Shown: positions 19,947 through 28,289 of the stretch, in pieces
How positions within the stretch are numbered: position 1 is the first letter of the stretch
Layout of the letters: the number at the start of each line of letters is the position of its first letter
Source of the DNA: Candidatus Saccharibacteria bacterium CG_4_10_14_0_2_um_filter_52_9
Lineage (GTDB): Bacteria; Actinomycetota; Acidimicrobiia; Acidimicrobiales; RAAP-2
Direction of reading: 5' to 3'
Assembly: GCA_903970515.1 (NCBI GenBank)
Contig: CAJCJA010000019.1
Span: forward strand, 1-47,344
DNA: 47,344 nt
Position numbers and translations under genes: made by a program
The notes under the pieces: model-generated
What the model was told of the DNA's origin: nothing
Seen by the model: only the letters and a program-made list of their open reading frames with translations
Databases searched by the model: none

Positions 19947-20021
19947 ATGGAACGTCCTTCCACACGCGCGCCCGACGCTCACGTGCGCGATGACGGCGCC
20001 GCGAAATGGACTCGGTCATGA
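19947..20021 (+). CDS. 24-residue leader ORF upstream of the response regulator
   Basis: ATG GAA CGT CCT begins a 24-codon frame (MERPSTRAPDAHV...) that ends in TGA overlapping the ATG at 20018 as ATGA. It has no ribosome site but a TACGTT box at leaderless spacing. The ATGA overlap suggests that translating this peptide delivers ribosomes to the regulator start, which itself has no ribosome site. It could be a regulatory leader peptide or merely a ribosome-loading device. The peptide is basic and resembles no protein I know. Confidence 0.45.
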   Translation: MERPSTRAPDAHVRDDGAAKWTRS

Positions 20022-20713
20022 TGGTCGATCCCGAGGGGCGAAGTGTCGTCATGGTTGTCGAAGACGAGGAGAGTTACCAAGATGCCCTCAACATTGGCCT
20101 GACGGTCGAGGGATTCGTTGTCATGGCGGCGAGCACCATCAACCAAGCACGCCAACTCATGACGACGACCAAGCCGGACTTGATCCTGCTCGACGTGATG
20201 CTCCCCGATGGATCGGGCATCGACTACTGCCGCGAAATCTACGACACGTCACGAGTTCCGGTGATCATGGTCTCCGCGCGCACGAGTGAGGTTGACATTG
20301 TGCTCGGTTTGGAGATCGGCGCGGCCGACTATGTCACCAAGCCGTATCGCCTCCGCGAATTGGTCGCACGAATGAGAGCAGTCCTTCGTCGCCCCCTCGT
20401 AGGAAACGAAGAAGAAGTCATCACGTTCGCGGAGCTTCGAATCGACTTCGTGCGTCGAACTGTCAGCCGACGTGGCATCGAGATCGAACTAAGTCGCAAG
20501 GAGTTCGACTTGCTGGCACTCTTCGCAACGCGCCTCGCTCAAGTGGTGACGCGAGAAGTGTGTCTCGACACGCTCTGGTGGGGCTTGGAACTGTCCGACA
20601 CTCGCACGCTCGACACGCACGTGAAACGTTTGCGCCAAAAGATTGAGGACGATCCTTCAAATCCCCGCCACCTCATCACGATTCGCGGCGTGGGTTTTCG
20701 TCTCGACCCCTAG
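20018..20713 (+). CDS. OmpR/PhoB-family response regulator, orphan
   Basis: 231 residues from ATG 20018; ATGs at 20006 and 20051 are alternatives. The receiver domain has the acidic pair Glu15/Asp16 (VVEDEE), phospho-acceptor Asp59 (LILLDVMLPDG), Ser86 (MVSART) and Lys108 (YVTKPYR). The C-terminal winged helix has LSRKEFDLLALFATRLAQVVTREVCLDTLWW and DTRTLDTHVKRLRQKIEDDP ... IRGVGFRLDP. It resembles RegX3-type regulators of phosphate response. No histidine kinase gene is adjacent, so its partner is elsewhere or absent. Downstream, the Bcp gene starts 10 bp after its stop but seems to have its own promoter. Confidence 0.9.
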   Translation: MMVDPEGRSVVMVVEDEESYQDALNIGLTVEGFVVMAASTINQARQLMTTTKPDLILLDVMLPDGSGIDYCREIYDTSRVPVIMVSARTSEVDIVLGLEIGAADYVTKPYRLRELVARMRAVLRRPLVGNEEEVITFAELRIDFVRRTVSRRGIEIELSRKEFDLLALFATRLAQVVTREVCLDTLWWGLELSDTRTLDTHVKRLRQKIEDDPSNPRHLITIRGVGFRLDP

Positions 20714-20716
20714 TCT
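20711..20716 (+). promoter_or_regulatory. -10 element of a leaderless promoter (Bcp), overlapping the upstream stop codon
   Basis: TAGTCT, whose TAG is the stop codon of the response regulator, lies exactly six bases before the ATG of the peroxiredoxin gene. It suggests independent leaderless expression of the latter. Confidence 0.5.
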
Positions 20717-20722
20717 TGGCGT

Positions 20723-21181
20723 ATGCAAAAAGGCGACCTCGTACCGAACTTCACTCTTCTCGATCAACAAGGTGAGGAGCAGAATCTCTATTCATTCTTG
20801 GAGAAGGGACCCGTGGTGCTCTTCTTCTATCCCGCCGCCATGACGAGCGGATGCACGAAGGAGTCGTGTCATTTCAGGGATCTCGCGGGGGAGTTCGCCG
20901 CAAGCGGTGCGCAACGTATTGGCATCTCGATGGACAGCGTTGATAAGCAGGCGCAGTTCACGGCAAAGAACTCGCTTGACTACCCACTACTCGCCGACGT
21001 GAAGGGCGACGTCGCAAAGATCTTTGGCGTGAAGCGGCCGTTTGACTTCCTCAAAGTGAAGCGCACCACGTTCGTGATCAGCCAAGACCGTCGCGTCATC
21101 GACGTGATCACGAGTGAGATGAACATGAACGTGCATGCCGAGCGTGCGCTCGTTGCCTTAGCGGGAAATACGGGACAATAA
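20723..21181 (+). CDS. bcp: Bcp-type atypical 2-Cys peroxiredoxin
   Basis: 152 residues, PrxQ/BCP subfamily thiol peroxidase. The active-site segment YPAAMTSGCTKESC holds the family Pro-x3-Thr-x2-Cys: peroxidatic Cys44 and resolving Cys49 five residues on, the PrxQ arrangement. The C-terminal half (LLADVKGDVAKIFGVK, KRTTFVISQDRRV) is standard. It would be re-reduced by thioredoxin, whose gene is in this window at 44889. No ribosome site before the ATG. Confidence 0.9.
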   Translation: MQKGDLVPNFTLLDQQGEEQNLYSFLEKGPVVLFFYPAAMTSGCTKESCHFRDLAGEFAASGAQRIGISMDSVDKQAQFTAKNSLDYPLLADVKGDVAKIFGVKRPFDFLKVKRTTFVISQDRRVIDVITSEMNMNVHAERALVALAGNTGQ

Positions 21182-21211
21182 GACGAGAAATTCGCCGGTC
21201 TTCGAAAGGCG

Positions 21212-22609
21212 CTAGCCCGCGAGCAAATACACGCCAGGGTTGTTGAGAAAGTTCCCGACGTGTGCGAGCACTCGCGACGCCAAGGCGCCGTCGATCTGTC
21301 GATGATCGAACGCCAAGGCGAGTTCCACCACGTGACGAACGACAATTTCATCGTCGTGCACCCACGGAGCCTTCGCAATCTTTCCGATGGCGAGGATGGC
21401 ACCCGTACCTGGAGGAAGGATGGGCATCGCCGCGTCGACACCGAAGGGGCCGACATTGGTGATCGTCAGCGTCGTACCGATCATCTCGTTGGGAGTCGTC
21501 GTGCCCTGGCGAGCCTTCTCCACAAGTACGTTCAAGGCCTTCGCCATATCGATCAGATTCAACGCATCAGCACCCTTGATGTTCGGCACGATCAGTCCAC
21601 GAGGAGTGTCGGCCGCAATACCAAGATTCACACTTCGCCGAACGATCACCTCGCCCGCCGCGGCGTCGAAACTCGAATTGATGCCCGGGAAATTCCGAGC
21701 CGCGTCACACAAGCCCAGGGCAACGATCACGAGCGGCGACAATCGAAGGCCTTGCGTGTGGGGACGCGTCTTCAAACCTGCGACCAACTCCATCGTGGCG
21801 CTGGCGTCAACGCGCATCCATACAACGGCGTGGGGTGCGCTAAAGGCACTTTGCACCATCGCTTCGGACATCGAGCGAAGGACACCCTTGACGGGGATTC
21901 GCTCCTCGGCGGGACCCGTCGCCCACGACTCGATGTCGCGTCCAACGAAGCGCGACGTGTTGAGAGCACCCCTCGACCCAACGCTGGCCGTTACCGACAC
22001 ATCTTGTGGTGCGTCGGCACGCAACGCACGCTCGACGTCATCTCGAGTGATGAGTCCGTCGCGCCCCGATCCGGTCAACGATTCGATGTCGACGCCATGT
22101 TGTTTGGCGTACAGACGAACCGGCGGCGTGCTTCGAGGCGCGAGCGACGTTGGTGGCGTTGACACTGGCGTCGAGGCGGAGCTAATCGTCGCCAACGGCG
22201 TTGACGTCACACCCCTACGACGATGCGTTCTTGTAGCCAGTCCGTCCTCGTTGGCGACACCGTAACCCACTAGCACGGCTTCGCGACCTTCGCCCGCCGG
22301 TGCTTCGGTGTCGGACGCCACGATTGCCGTGTGCTGCGAAGTCGCAGGCGTCGCGTCACCCGATGCGGTACCGACGTCGAACGTGATCAACGGTTCGTGC
22401 ACGTGCATCACGTCGCCGACGTCGCCGTGCAACTTGGTGACCGTACCCGCATAGGGACTCGGCAGCTCGACCGTCGCCTTTGCCGTCTCGATGTCGACGA
22501 GGGGCTGGTTGAGAGTGACGACGTCGCCCTCGCGCACTTTCCACGTGACGATCTCCGCTTCGACGAGTCCTTCGCCGACGTCGGGCAGCAAGAAGATCTC
22601 TTGACTCAA
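21212..22609 (-). CDS. Dihydrolipoamide acyltransferase, E2 of a 2-oxoacid dehydrogenase complex
   Basis: 465 residues: one lipoyl domain (~1-77; lipoyl-Lys44 in DIETAKATVELP), an Ala/Ser/Pro-rich linker, an E3/E1-binding domain (~168-200: RLYAKQHGVDIESLTGSGRDGLITRDDV) and the catalytic domain ending in FDHRQIDGALASRV, where His436 and Asp440 are the active residues. It transfers acyl groups to CoA. With the two E1 genes upstream it forms an operon; its start overlaps the E1beta stop by four bases (ATGA). The arrangement and E1 type match the branched-chain (Bkd) or the actinobacterial PdhABC complex; substrate not certain. No lpd (E3) gene nearby. Confidence 0.92.
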   Translation of the reverse strand: MSQEIFLLPDVGEGLVEAEIVTWKVREGDVVTLNQPLVDIETAKATVELPSPYAGTVTKLHGDVGDVMHVHEPLITFDVGTASGDATPATSQHTAIVASDTEAPAGEGREAVLVGYGVANEDGLATRTHRRRGVTSTPLATISSASTPVSTPPTSLAPRSTPPVRLYAKQHGVDIESLTGSGRDGLITRDDVERALRADAPQDVSVTASVGSRGALNTSRFVGRDIESWATGPAEERIPVKGVLRSMSEAMVQSAFSAPHAVVWMRVDASATMELVAGLKTRPHTQGLRLSPLVIVALGLCDAARNFPGINSSFDAAAGEVIVRRSVNLGIAADTPRGLIVPNIKGADALNLIDMAKALNVLVEKARQGTTTPNEMIGTTLTITNVGPFGVDAAMPILPPGTGAILAIGKIAKAPWVHDDEIVVRHVVELALAFDHRQIDGALASRVLAHVGNFLNNPGVYLLAG

Positions 22610-23592
22610 CCTTCGAATCCCATCACTCGGTCGACGGCGTCCAATATCCGATCGACGCTCGGTCGATAATCTTCCTCCAACCGCGTCGGTGGATACGGCA
22701 CGTGGTAACCGCTCACGCGAACACCCGGGGCACGCAACGAGTAGAAACAGCGCTGAGTGAGTTCGGCAACCAGTTCTGAACCAATGGACGCCATGTGCGG
22801 CGCCTCTTGGACCGTGACGAAACGTCCCGTCTTTTGAATTGACGTGACCATCGGGTCCAGATCGAGTGGCGAGAGCGAACGAGCGTCGATGACCTCGAGC
22901 GAGACGCCTTCGCTCGCCGCGGTGTCGGCGGCGCGAAGGATTGTCTTCATGCTCGCTCCGTAGCCAATCACCGTCACGTCCGTACCCTCGCGACGACGCG
23001 CCGTCTCGAAGAGTCCGTGCGAAGGACGATCGAGATCAACCTCGCCCTTCTCCCAGTAGCGACTCTTCGGTTCGCAGAAGATGATGGGGTCGTCGTGCGC
23101 GATCGCCTGTTGAATCATCCAGTACGCGTCGTTGGGTGTCGAACACGCGACGACGCGAAGCCCGGCGGTGTGGGCGAAATAGGCCTCGGGACTTTCCGAG
23201 TGATGTTCAATGGCGCCGATGCCACCTTGAAACGGGAGTCGAATGACGAGTCCCATGACGTAGGCGCCATCGGAACGCTTATGGAGCTTCGCGACCTGCG
23301 AGACGATCTGGTCGAAGGCGGGATAGACGAAGCCGTCGAACTGCATCTCGCAGACCGTTCGATAACCCCGAATGGCGAGTCCGACGGCGGTTCCTACGAT
23401 GGCCGACTCGGCAAGCGGGGAATCGATGACGCGATCCTCGCCGAAATCTTTCTGGAGACCATCAGTGATCCGAAAGACACCACCAAGTTTTCCGATGTCC
23501 TCACCCATCAAGAGGACCTTCTTGTCCTCCTCCAACGCTCGACGGAGACCCTCGTTAAGTGCCTTCGCCATCGTCATGGTGGTCGTCGCCAT
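22606..23592 (-). CDS. 2-oxoacid dehydrogenase E1 component, beta subunit
   Basis: 328 residues, transketolase-type pyrimidine-binding domain plus C-terminal domain. Motifs include GEDIGKLGGVFRITDGLQKDFGEDRVIDSPLAE (the conserved thiamine-activating Glu), GYRTVCEMQFDGFVYPAFDQI and SPLDLDPMVTSIQKTGRFVTVQEAP. Forms a heterotetramer with the alpha subunit. Its ATG shares bases with the E1alpha stop (TGATG), a tight translational coupling. Confidence 0.93.
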   Translation of the reverse strand: MATTTMTMAKALNEGLRRALEEDKKVLLMGEDIGKLGGVFRITDGLQKDFGEDRVIDSPLAESAIVGTAVGLAIRGYRTVCEMQFDGFVYPAFDQIVSQVAKLHKRSDGAYVMGLVIRLPFQGGIGAIEHHSESPEAYFAHTAGLRVVACSTPNDAYWMIQQAIAHDDPIIFCEPKSRYWEKGEVDLDRPSHGLFETARRREGTDVTVIGYGASMKTILRAADTAASEGVSLEVIDARSLSPLDLDPMVTSIQKTGRFVTVQEAPHMASIGSELVAELTQRCFYSLRAPGVRVSGYHVPYPPTRLEEDYRPSVDRILDAVDRVMGFEG

Positions 23593-24659
23593 CAGTGGAC
23601 GCCCCCCGAGATTCCCAGCTCAAGCATTTCGCGGCGCCCTTCTTCAATCAAGGCGTGTTCACTCGCGTAGGCGTGATCGAACATCGTGATGGGGTCCGGT
23701 CGACCCATCGCGAGCACGTCCTCGCGCAACTGAAGCGCCATCGTCTCGGCCTCGTGAGCCACGGCATCGAATGCGGCGCCCTTCGCCTGGTACTCGTGGA
23801 CGAGCAGCGCCTTGACTCGCTCGACGGGGTCACGGTGCTTCCATACCTCGACCTCCGCGTCGATCCGGTAGCGCGTCGGGTCATCGGACGTGGTGTGCGC
23901 ACCCATTCGATACGTGTACGCCTCAATCAAGGTGGGTCCTCCGCCCACGCGCGCATTGTCAAGTGCCTTCTTCGTGACCTCGTAGACCGCGAGCACGTCG
24001 TTGCCGTCGACGCGCACTCCCGAGAAGCCGAAACCCTGCGCCCGACGATACAGCGGAACCTTTGACTGCAGCGACGAGGGCGTCGAGATCCCCCATTGGT
24101 TGTTCTGGCAGAAGAAAACCACCGGCGCATTGAATGACGCCGCCCACACGAAGGACTCGAGCGTGTCGCCCTGACTCGAGGCGCCGTCGCCGAAGAACGT
24201 CATCACCGCTTCCTCGGCCCCGTCGCGCTGGATGCCCATGGCGTAGCCCACGGCGTGAAGTGCCTGGTTGCCAAGGACAACGGTCGGCACCGAATGACGA
24301 TACTTCTGCGGGTCCCATCCGCCGTTGCTGACGGCGCGAAACATCCGCAACACGTCCTGGGCGGGGACGCCGCGGCACCAGGCGATCCCGTGTTCACGGT
24401 ACGTAGGGAAGGTGAAGTCCATTGGCTGCAGTGCCCGACCGGCACCGATCTGCGCGGCCTCTTGGCCCTGGATCGGAGCCCACAGTGCCAACTGACCTTG
24501 ACGCTGCAGTGACGTCGATTCGTTGCAGAGACGACGAACGATGACCATGTCGCGATACAACGCGAAGATCGCCTCACCGTCTAAGGTGCTCTCGTAGTCG
24601 GGGTGCGCTACACGCTGCCCTTCGGGGGTAAGCAACTGAACAAGTTCTTCGTCGATCAT
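23592..24659 (-). CDS. 2-oxoacid dehydrogenase E1 component, alpha subunit
   Basis: 355 residues. Thiamine-diphosphate binding motif GDG at FFGDGASSQGDTLESFVWAASFNAPVVFFCQNN, ending in the canonical NN. Together with the beta subunit it decarboxylates a 2-oxoacid and reductively acylates the E2 lipoyl group. The phosphorylation-loop region YTYRMGAHTTSDDPTRYR is the strongly conserved one of the branched-chain enzyme family, which favours a Bkd role. AAAGGAG before the ATG at 24659 fixes the start; the longer frame to 24692 would overlap that site. First gene of the three-gene operon. Confidence 0.93.
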   Translation of the reverse strand: MIDEELVQLLTPEGQRVAHPDYESTLDGEAIFALYRDMVIVRRLCNESTSLQRQGQLALWAPIQGQEAAQIGAGRALQPMDFTFPTYREHGIAWCRGVPAQDVLRMFRAVSNGGWDPQKYRHSVPTVVLGNQALHAVGYAMGIQRDGAEEAVMTFFGDGASSQGDTLESFVWAASFNAPVVFFCQNNQWGISTPSSLQSKVPLYRRAQGFGFSGVRVDGNDVLAVYEVTKKALDNARVGGGPTLIEAYTYRMGAHTTSDDPTRYRIDAEVEVWKHRDPVERVKALLVHEYQAKGAAFDAVAHEAETMALQLREDVLAMGRPDPITMFDHAYASEHALIEEGRREMLELGISGGVH

Positions 24660-24702
24660 CGACTCTCCTTTGACCACGAACCCCCACGTCACTTTATCCT
24701 CC

Positions 24703-24708
24703 TACGAT
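24703..24708 (+). promoter_or_regulatory. -10 element of a leaderless promoter (MFS gene)
   Basis: TACGAT ends exactly six bases before the GTG at 24715. It lies in the 55-bp gap with the divergent E1alpha gene. Confidence 0.55.
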
Positions 24709-24714
24709 AAACGA

Positions 24715-25938
24715 GTGCCAAGACTGCTCGTCGACGTGCGACCTCTGCGCGAGAATCGCAACTTCCGATTGTTGTTCATCGGCCAACTCGTCTCAGTACT
24801 CGGCAGTAACCTCACGTTGGTCGCGATCCCTTTCGAGGTATATCAAAAGACACACTCGAGTCTTTGGGTCGGGCTCGCGAGTTTGTTTCAGTTGCCGTGC
24901 CTCATCGCGGGAGCGTTGTGGGGCGGCGCGATGGGCGACCGCTTCGATAGACGAACGCTGCTCGTAGTCGGATCGCTCGTGTCGGCGACGTTCAGCGGCG
25001 CACTCGCTTTGAACGCGAGTGTCTTGCATGGCAATGTCCCTCTACTCTTCGTGTTCGCCGCGATCTCTGCGGGCGCGGGCGGCTTCACGGGACCTATCCG
25101 AAGCGCCGCCATCCCCAAGATGGTCGGTGGCGAACAACTGATAGCTGCGTACTCGCTCAATCAAATCATCATGAACCTGGGACCGTTCCTCGGCGCCGCC
25201 CTCGCAGGTGAATTAATCGCCACCGTCGGTATCGCCTCGTGTTACAGCATCGACGCCTTCTCATTCGTCGCGCTGGGCTTCTTCACGTTTCTGATGTCGC
25301 CGATGAAACCCGAAGGCGAACACGCCGGTACGGCGATGTTGCGCGCGATCGGCGACGGTTTCCGATACGTGCGACGCAATGCCATTGCCCAGGCGGTCTA
25401 CCTGGTCGACTTGAACGCAATGGTCTTCGGACTTCCCCGAGCGCTCTTTCCCGCCATGGCGTTGACGGTCTATCACGGAGGCCCGCGGACGTTCGGCCTG
25501 CTCGCGGCCGCCCCCGGCGCCGGTGCCTTGGTGATGGCGGTGCTGACGGGCTGGATCGACCGCGTGCGACGTCAAGGCCGACTGATCGCGCTCGTGGTGA
25601 TTGGTTGGGGAGCCGCGATGACGTTGCTCGGCATCGTGCACGTCCTGTGGTTTGGATTACTCTGCCTCGCCGTCGCGGGCGCGACGGACGTGATTTCGAC
25701 GATCTTGCGCAATACGGTGCTACAAAACGCGATCACCGACGAGTTCCGCAGTCGGATCTCCTCGGTGCAAATGGCGGTCGTCACCGGAGGACCGCGTCTC
25801 GGTGACGCCGAGTCCGGCGTCGTCGCCAGTCTCACGTCCACGGAGATCTCGATCGTCTCGGGTGGGCTCGCGTGCATCGTTGGCGTGCTCGTCTTGTTGT
25901 GGCGCCGGCCGAGTTTCTGGAAACACGACGTCGCTTAG
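24715..25938 (+). CDS. MFS transporter, EntS/MdtH-like 12-span exporter
   Basis: 407 residues with about 12 membrane spans. The N-terminus RENRNFRLLFIGQLVSVLGSNLTLVAIPFEVY and loop 2-3 GDRFDRRTLLVVG are typical of the MFS_3/EntS group, which exports siderophores or macrolides in other bacteria. GTG 24715 is chosen over TTG 24670 because the -10 box six bases upstream would otherwise lie inside the gene and the upstream start overlaps the divergent gene's leader. Its last four bases overlap the 3' end of rlmN on the other strand. Substrate unknown. Confidence 0.85.
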   Translation: MPRLLVDVRPLRENRNFRLLFIGQLVSVLGSNLTLVAIPFEVYQKTHSSLWVGLASLFQLPCLIAGALWGGAMGDRFDRRTLLVVGSLVSATFSGALALNASVLHGNVPLLFVFAAISAGAGGFTGPIRSAAIPKMVGGEQLIAAYSLNQIIMNLGPFLGAALAGELIATVGIASCYSIDAFSFVALGFFTFLMSPMKPEGEHAGTAMLRAIGDGFRYVRRNAIAQAVYLVDLNAMVFGLPRALFPAMALTVYHGGPRTFGLLAAAPGAGALVMAVLTGWIDRVRRQGRLIALVVIGWGAAMTLLGIVHVLWFGLLCLAVAGATDVISTILRNTVLQNAITDEFRSRISSVQMAVVTGGPRLGDAESGVVASLTSTEISIVSGGLACIVGVLVLLWRRPSFWKHDVA

Positions 25939-26975
25939 ATCGAACGCACCGGAATGGAGCGCCGCTTCGCGTTCGTCACGCTCGCCAATTGACCACACGC
26001 CGCGTCAATGGAGCGACCCCGCGTATTTCGCACCGTGACGTTGACGCCCGCGCGCAGTAGGCCATCACGGAATTCGTTGACGCGTTGCGTGGATGATCCA
26101 CGCACCAGGTAGCCCGGGGTCGGATTAAGCGGAATCAAATTGACGTGCGCGTGCAGCGGGTACGCGAAGTTGGCGAGCTCTTCGACAGCCTTCTCCGTGT
26201 CGTTCACCCCGTCGATCAACGCCCACTCAAGACTCAAACGGCGTGACGTCGTGGCATTCCACACCTCACACGCCTCGCGCAACCGCGACAAGGGATAGCG
26301 ACGATTGAGCGGGATGAGTTCGTTGCGAGTCTCGTCGTTTGCCGCGTGCAAACTCAGCGCGAGGGTCAGCGCCAGTCCTTCGCGGGCGAGTCGCTCTATC
26401 GCCGGCGCCACGCCCACGGTCGACACCGTCAGGTGTCGTGCCGACAGACCGAGATAGTCGTGGAGTCGGCGCACGGCGCTGACCGTGACCGGGTAATTGG
26501 CGAGTGGCTCACCCATCCCCATGAAGACCACGTTGGTGAGGCGTCGCGGCCGCGCGGCTCGGGCCGCGACGATCACCTGCTCGAGCACCTCGCCCACGCT
26601 CAATTGGCGAGTGAATCCCGCTTGGCCCGTCGCGCAGAACGTGCAACCCATCGCGCACCCGGCTTGTGAGGAAACGCAGACGGTGACCCGGTCGGCATAA
26701 CCCATGAGCACGGTCTCGATGGTGGCGCCGTCGTGCAACGCGAACACCCACTTGCGAGTCGCGCCGCGGTCACTCTGCACGTCCTCGACCACCTTCAAGC
26801 TCGAAGGGAACTGTTCGATCAAACGTGCGCGCAGCGCCTTGGGAATCGTCGTGATCGACTCGACGTCATCTAACTCGTCCCACACCCCATGCCAGATCTG
26901 GTCCACCCGAAACCGAGGTTCATCGACCAGGTGCTCGGCCAACTGCGCTTTGGTGAACTCGAGGAGCGACGCCAT
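25935..26975 (-). CDS. rlmN: 23S rRNA (adenine2503-C2)-methyltransferase, radical SAM
   Basis: 346 residues. The radical-SAM cluster motif Cys107-x3-Cys111-x2-Cys114 (SSQAGCAMGCTFCATGQAGF) is followed by GMGEPLANY and the C-terminal catalytic cysteine region (RNTRGRSIDAACGQL). It methylates A2503 in the ribosome exit tunnel and also A37 of some tRNAs. The N-terminal accessory domain (~1-85) is present. The ATG at 26975 has TAGCGT exactly six bases before it and no ribosome site, so its mRNA is probably leaderless. Confidence 0.95.
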   Translation of the reverse strand: MASLLEFTKAQLAEHLVDEPRFRVDQIWHGVWDELDDVESITTIPKALRARLIEQFPSSLKVVEDVQSDRGATRKWVFALHDGATIETVLMGYADRVTVCVSSQAGCAMGCTFCATGQAGFTRQLSVGEVLEQVIVAARAARPRRLTNVVFMGMGEPLANYPVTVSAVRRLHDYLGLSARHLTVSTVGVAPAIERLAREGLALTLALSLHAANDETRNELIPLNRRYPLSRLREACEVWNATTSRRLSLEWALIDGVNDTEKAVEELANFAYPLHAHVNLIPLNPTPGYLVRGSSTQRVNEFRDGLLRAGVNVTVRNTRGRSIDAACGQLASVTNAKRRSIPVRSI

Positions 26976-26981
26976 CTTCTT

Positions 26982-26987
26982 ACGCTA
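26982..26987 (-). promoter_or_regulatory. -10 element of a leaderless promoter (rlmN)
   Basis: TAGCGT on the minus strand ends six bases before the rlmN ATG. Confidence 0.5.
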
Positions 26988-27129
26988 GAGCGCATTGAAG
27001 AAGCGTCCGCGCGAACGAGCATCGGTGGCGTTTCCTCCTTCGAGCAGTTCTTAGGCGGTCCTTCATGACGACTTGCGTTCGCCTTCAAATCGACCGGCAG
27101 AGTGGGTACACGAACGAAAGAAGGCCATC

Positions 27130-27369
27130 ATGTTTGCCACCATCTCATCACTCACCCTTATCCCACTGGTGCTTTGCGTGGGAGTGTTCGTCCCGCTCCT
27201 CGGATTGCACCTCGAACTCGTCCACCGTCGCGACGCTCGTCACCAGGCCAAACTCGACGAGCGCGCGAGGGTGATCGAGGACCACGAGGCAACAATTCAG
27301 GCGTACCGCCAGGTGATGGCCCTCGAAATGAACGGTCTCGAATCCTCACCGATCAGGGTGGATTCCTAA
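27130..27369 (+). CDS. 79-residue single-span membrane protein, hypothetical
   Basis: The ATG at 27130 follows GAAAGAAGG. One hydrophobic segment (~3-26) precedes a charged helix (HRRDARHQAKLDERARVIEDHEATIQAYRQVMALEM) that could form a coiled coil on the cytoplasmic side. The layout recalls small bacterial signal-anchor or scaffold proteins. No family recognised. Confidence 0.6.
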   Translation: MFATISSLTLIPLVLCVGVFVPLLGLHLELVHRRDARHQAKLDERARVIEDHEATIQAYRQVMALEMNGLESSPIRVDS

Positions 27370-27473
27370 GCAATTCTTGGCGTCACGGTCCTTCCATTTG
27401 AGAGGACGCAGTTGTCTGCTTGACTCTGTACCGTCGCACAGAACGTTGCGGACCTAACGAACAGGAGTGAGTC

Positions 27474-28250
27474 GTGGAATTGAAGAACACATCGGCCGTC
27501 GTCACCGGCGGCGCATCAGGTCTCGGCGAAGCCACCGCCCGTGCTCTCGCGCAACGAGGTGTCAAGGTGGTACTCGCCGACCTCAACGACGAGCGTGGCG
27601 CAGCAATCGCGAAGGAAATAGACGGCGCCTACGTGCACTGTGACGTGACGAACACCGAGCAAGTCATCGCCGCGATCGAAGCGGCCAAGGCAATGGCCCC
27701 CCTCTGGAGCGCGGTCAATTGCGCAGGTATTGGTTGGGCGACGCGCACGATTGGTAAGGACGGCGAGTACGCCTCCGCGCACGACCTCGACGTCTATAAG
27801 AAGGTCATCGAGATCAACCTCGTCGGAACCTTCAACGTCTGTCGTCTCGCCGCGACCGCGATGAGCCACAACACTCCCGACGTTGACGGGATGCGAGGCG
27901 CGATCGTCAACACCGCGTCCGTCGCCGCCGAGGACGGCCAGATCGGACAAGTCGCCTACTCGTCGTCAAAGGGCGGCATCGTTGGTCTCACTCTGCCGCT
28001 CGCGCGCGACATCGCCCCAATAGGCGTGCGCGCGAACTGTATCCTGCCCGGGCTCATTGACACCCCGATCTACGGCACCGGTCCCCAGTCCGACGAGTTC
28101 AAGGCTCGGCTGGGAGCGGGCGTACTGTTCCCCAAGCGACTTGGCTACAGCGAGGAGTTCGCGTCACTCGCCCTCGAGCTACTCACCAACAGTTACATGA
28201 ACGCCGAGTCAATTCGCATCGACGCGGGCATCCGCATGCAACCCAAATAG
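27474..28250 (+). CDS. Short-chain dehydrogenase, 3-hydroxyacyl-CoA dehydrogenase type-2-like
   Basis: 258 residues. Cofactor motif TGGASGLG (11-18), VNCAG (81-85) and catalytic Ser149, Tyr162 and Lys166. The sequence ([23 protein letters not shown] ..., [55 protein letters not shown]) is characteristic of the HSD17B10/type II 3-hydroxyacyl-CoA dehydrogenase branch, which acts in fatty-acid or isoleucine breakdown. This fits with the 2-oxoacid dehydrogenase genes nearby, but the link is only suggestive. GTG start with ACAGGAG nine to ten bases upstream. Confidence 0.88.
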   Translation: MELKNTSAVVTGGASGLGEATARALAQRGVKVVLADLNDERGAAIAKEIDGAYVHCDVTNTEQVIAAIEAAKAMAPLWSAVNCAGIGWATRTIGKDGEYASAHDLDVYKKVIEINLVGTFNVCRLAATAMSHNTPDVDGMRGAIVNTASVAAEDGQIGQVAYSSSKGGIVGLTLPLARDIAPIGVRANCILPGLIDTPIYGTGPQSDEFKARLGAGVLFPKRLGYSEEFASLALELLTNSYMNAESIRIDAGIRMQPK

Positions 28251-28255
28251 GCGCG

Positions 28256-28289
28256 TAGCCCGCAGCGTCCTGGAGGATGTTGCGGGCTA
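28256..28289. terminator. Bidirectional terminator hairpin
   Basis: TAGCCCGCA (28256-28264) pairs with TGCGGGCTA (28281-28289) in the 36-bp gap between the convergent SDR and DHA2 genes. The second arm contains the DHA2 stop codon. No long T-tract. Confidence 0.6.

Noticed and set aside
21260-22265. Two long plus-strand frames opposite the E2 gene
   Set aside because: Antisense shadows with His/Arg-rich composition; E2 is certain.
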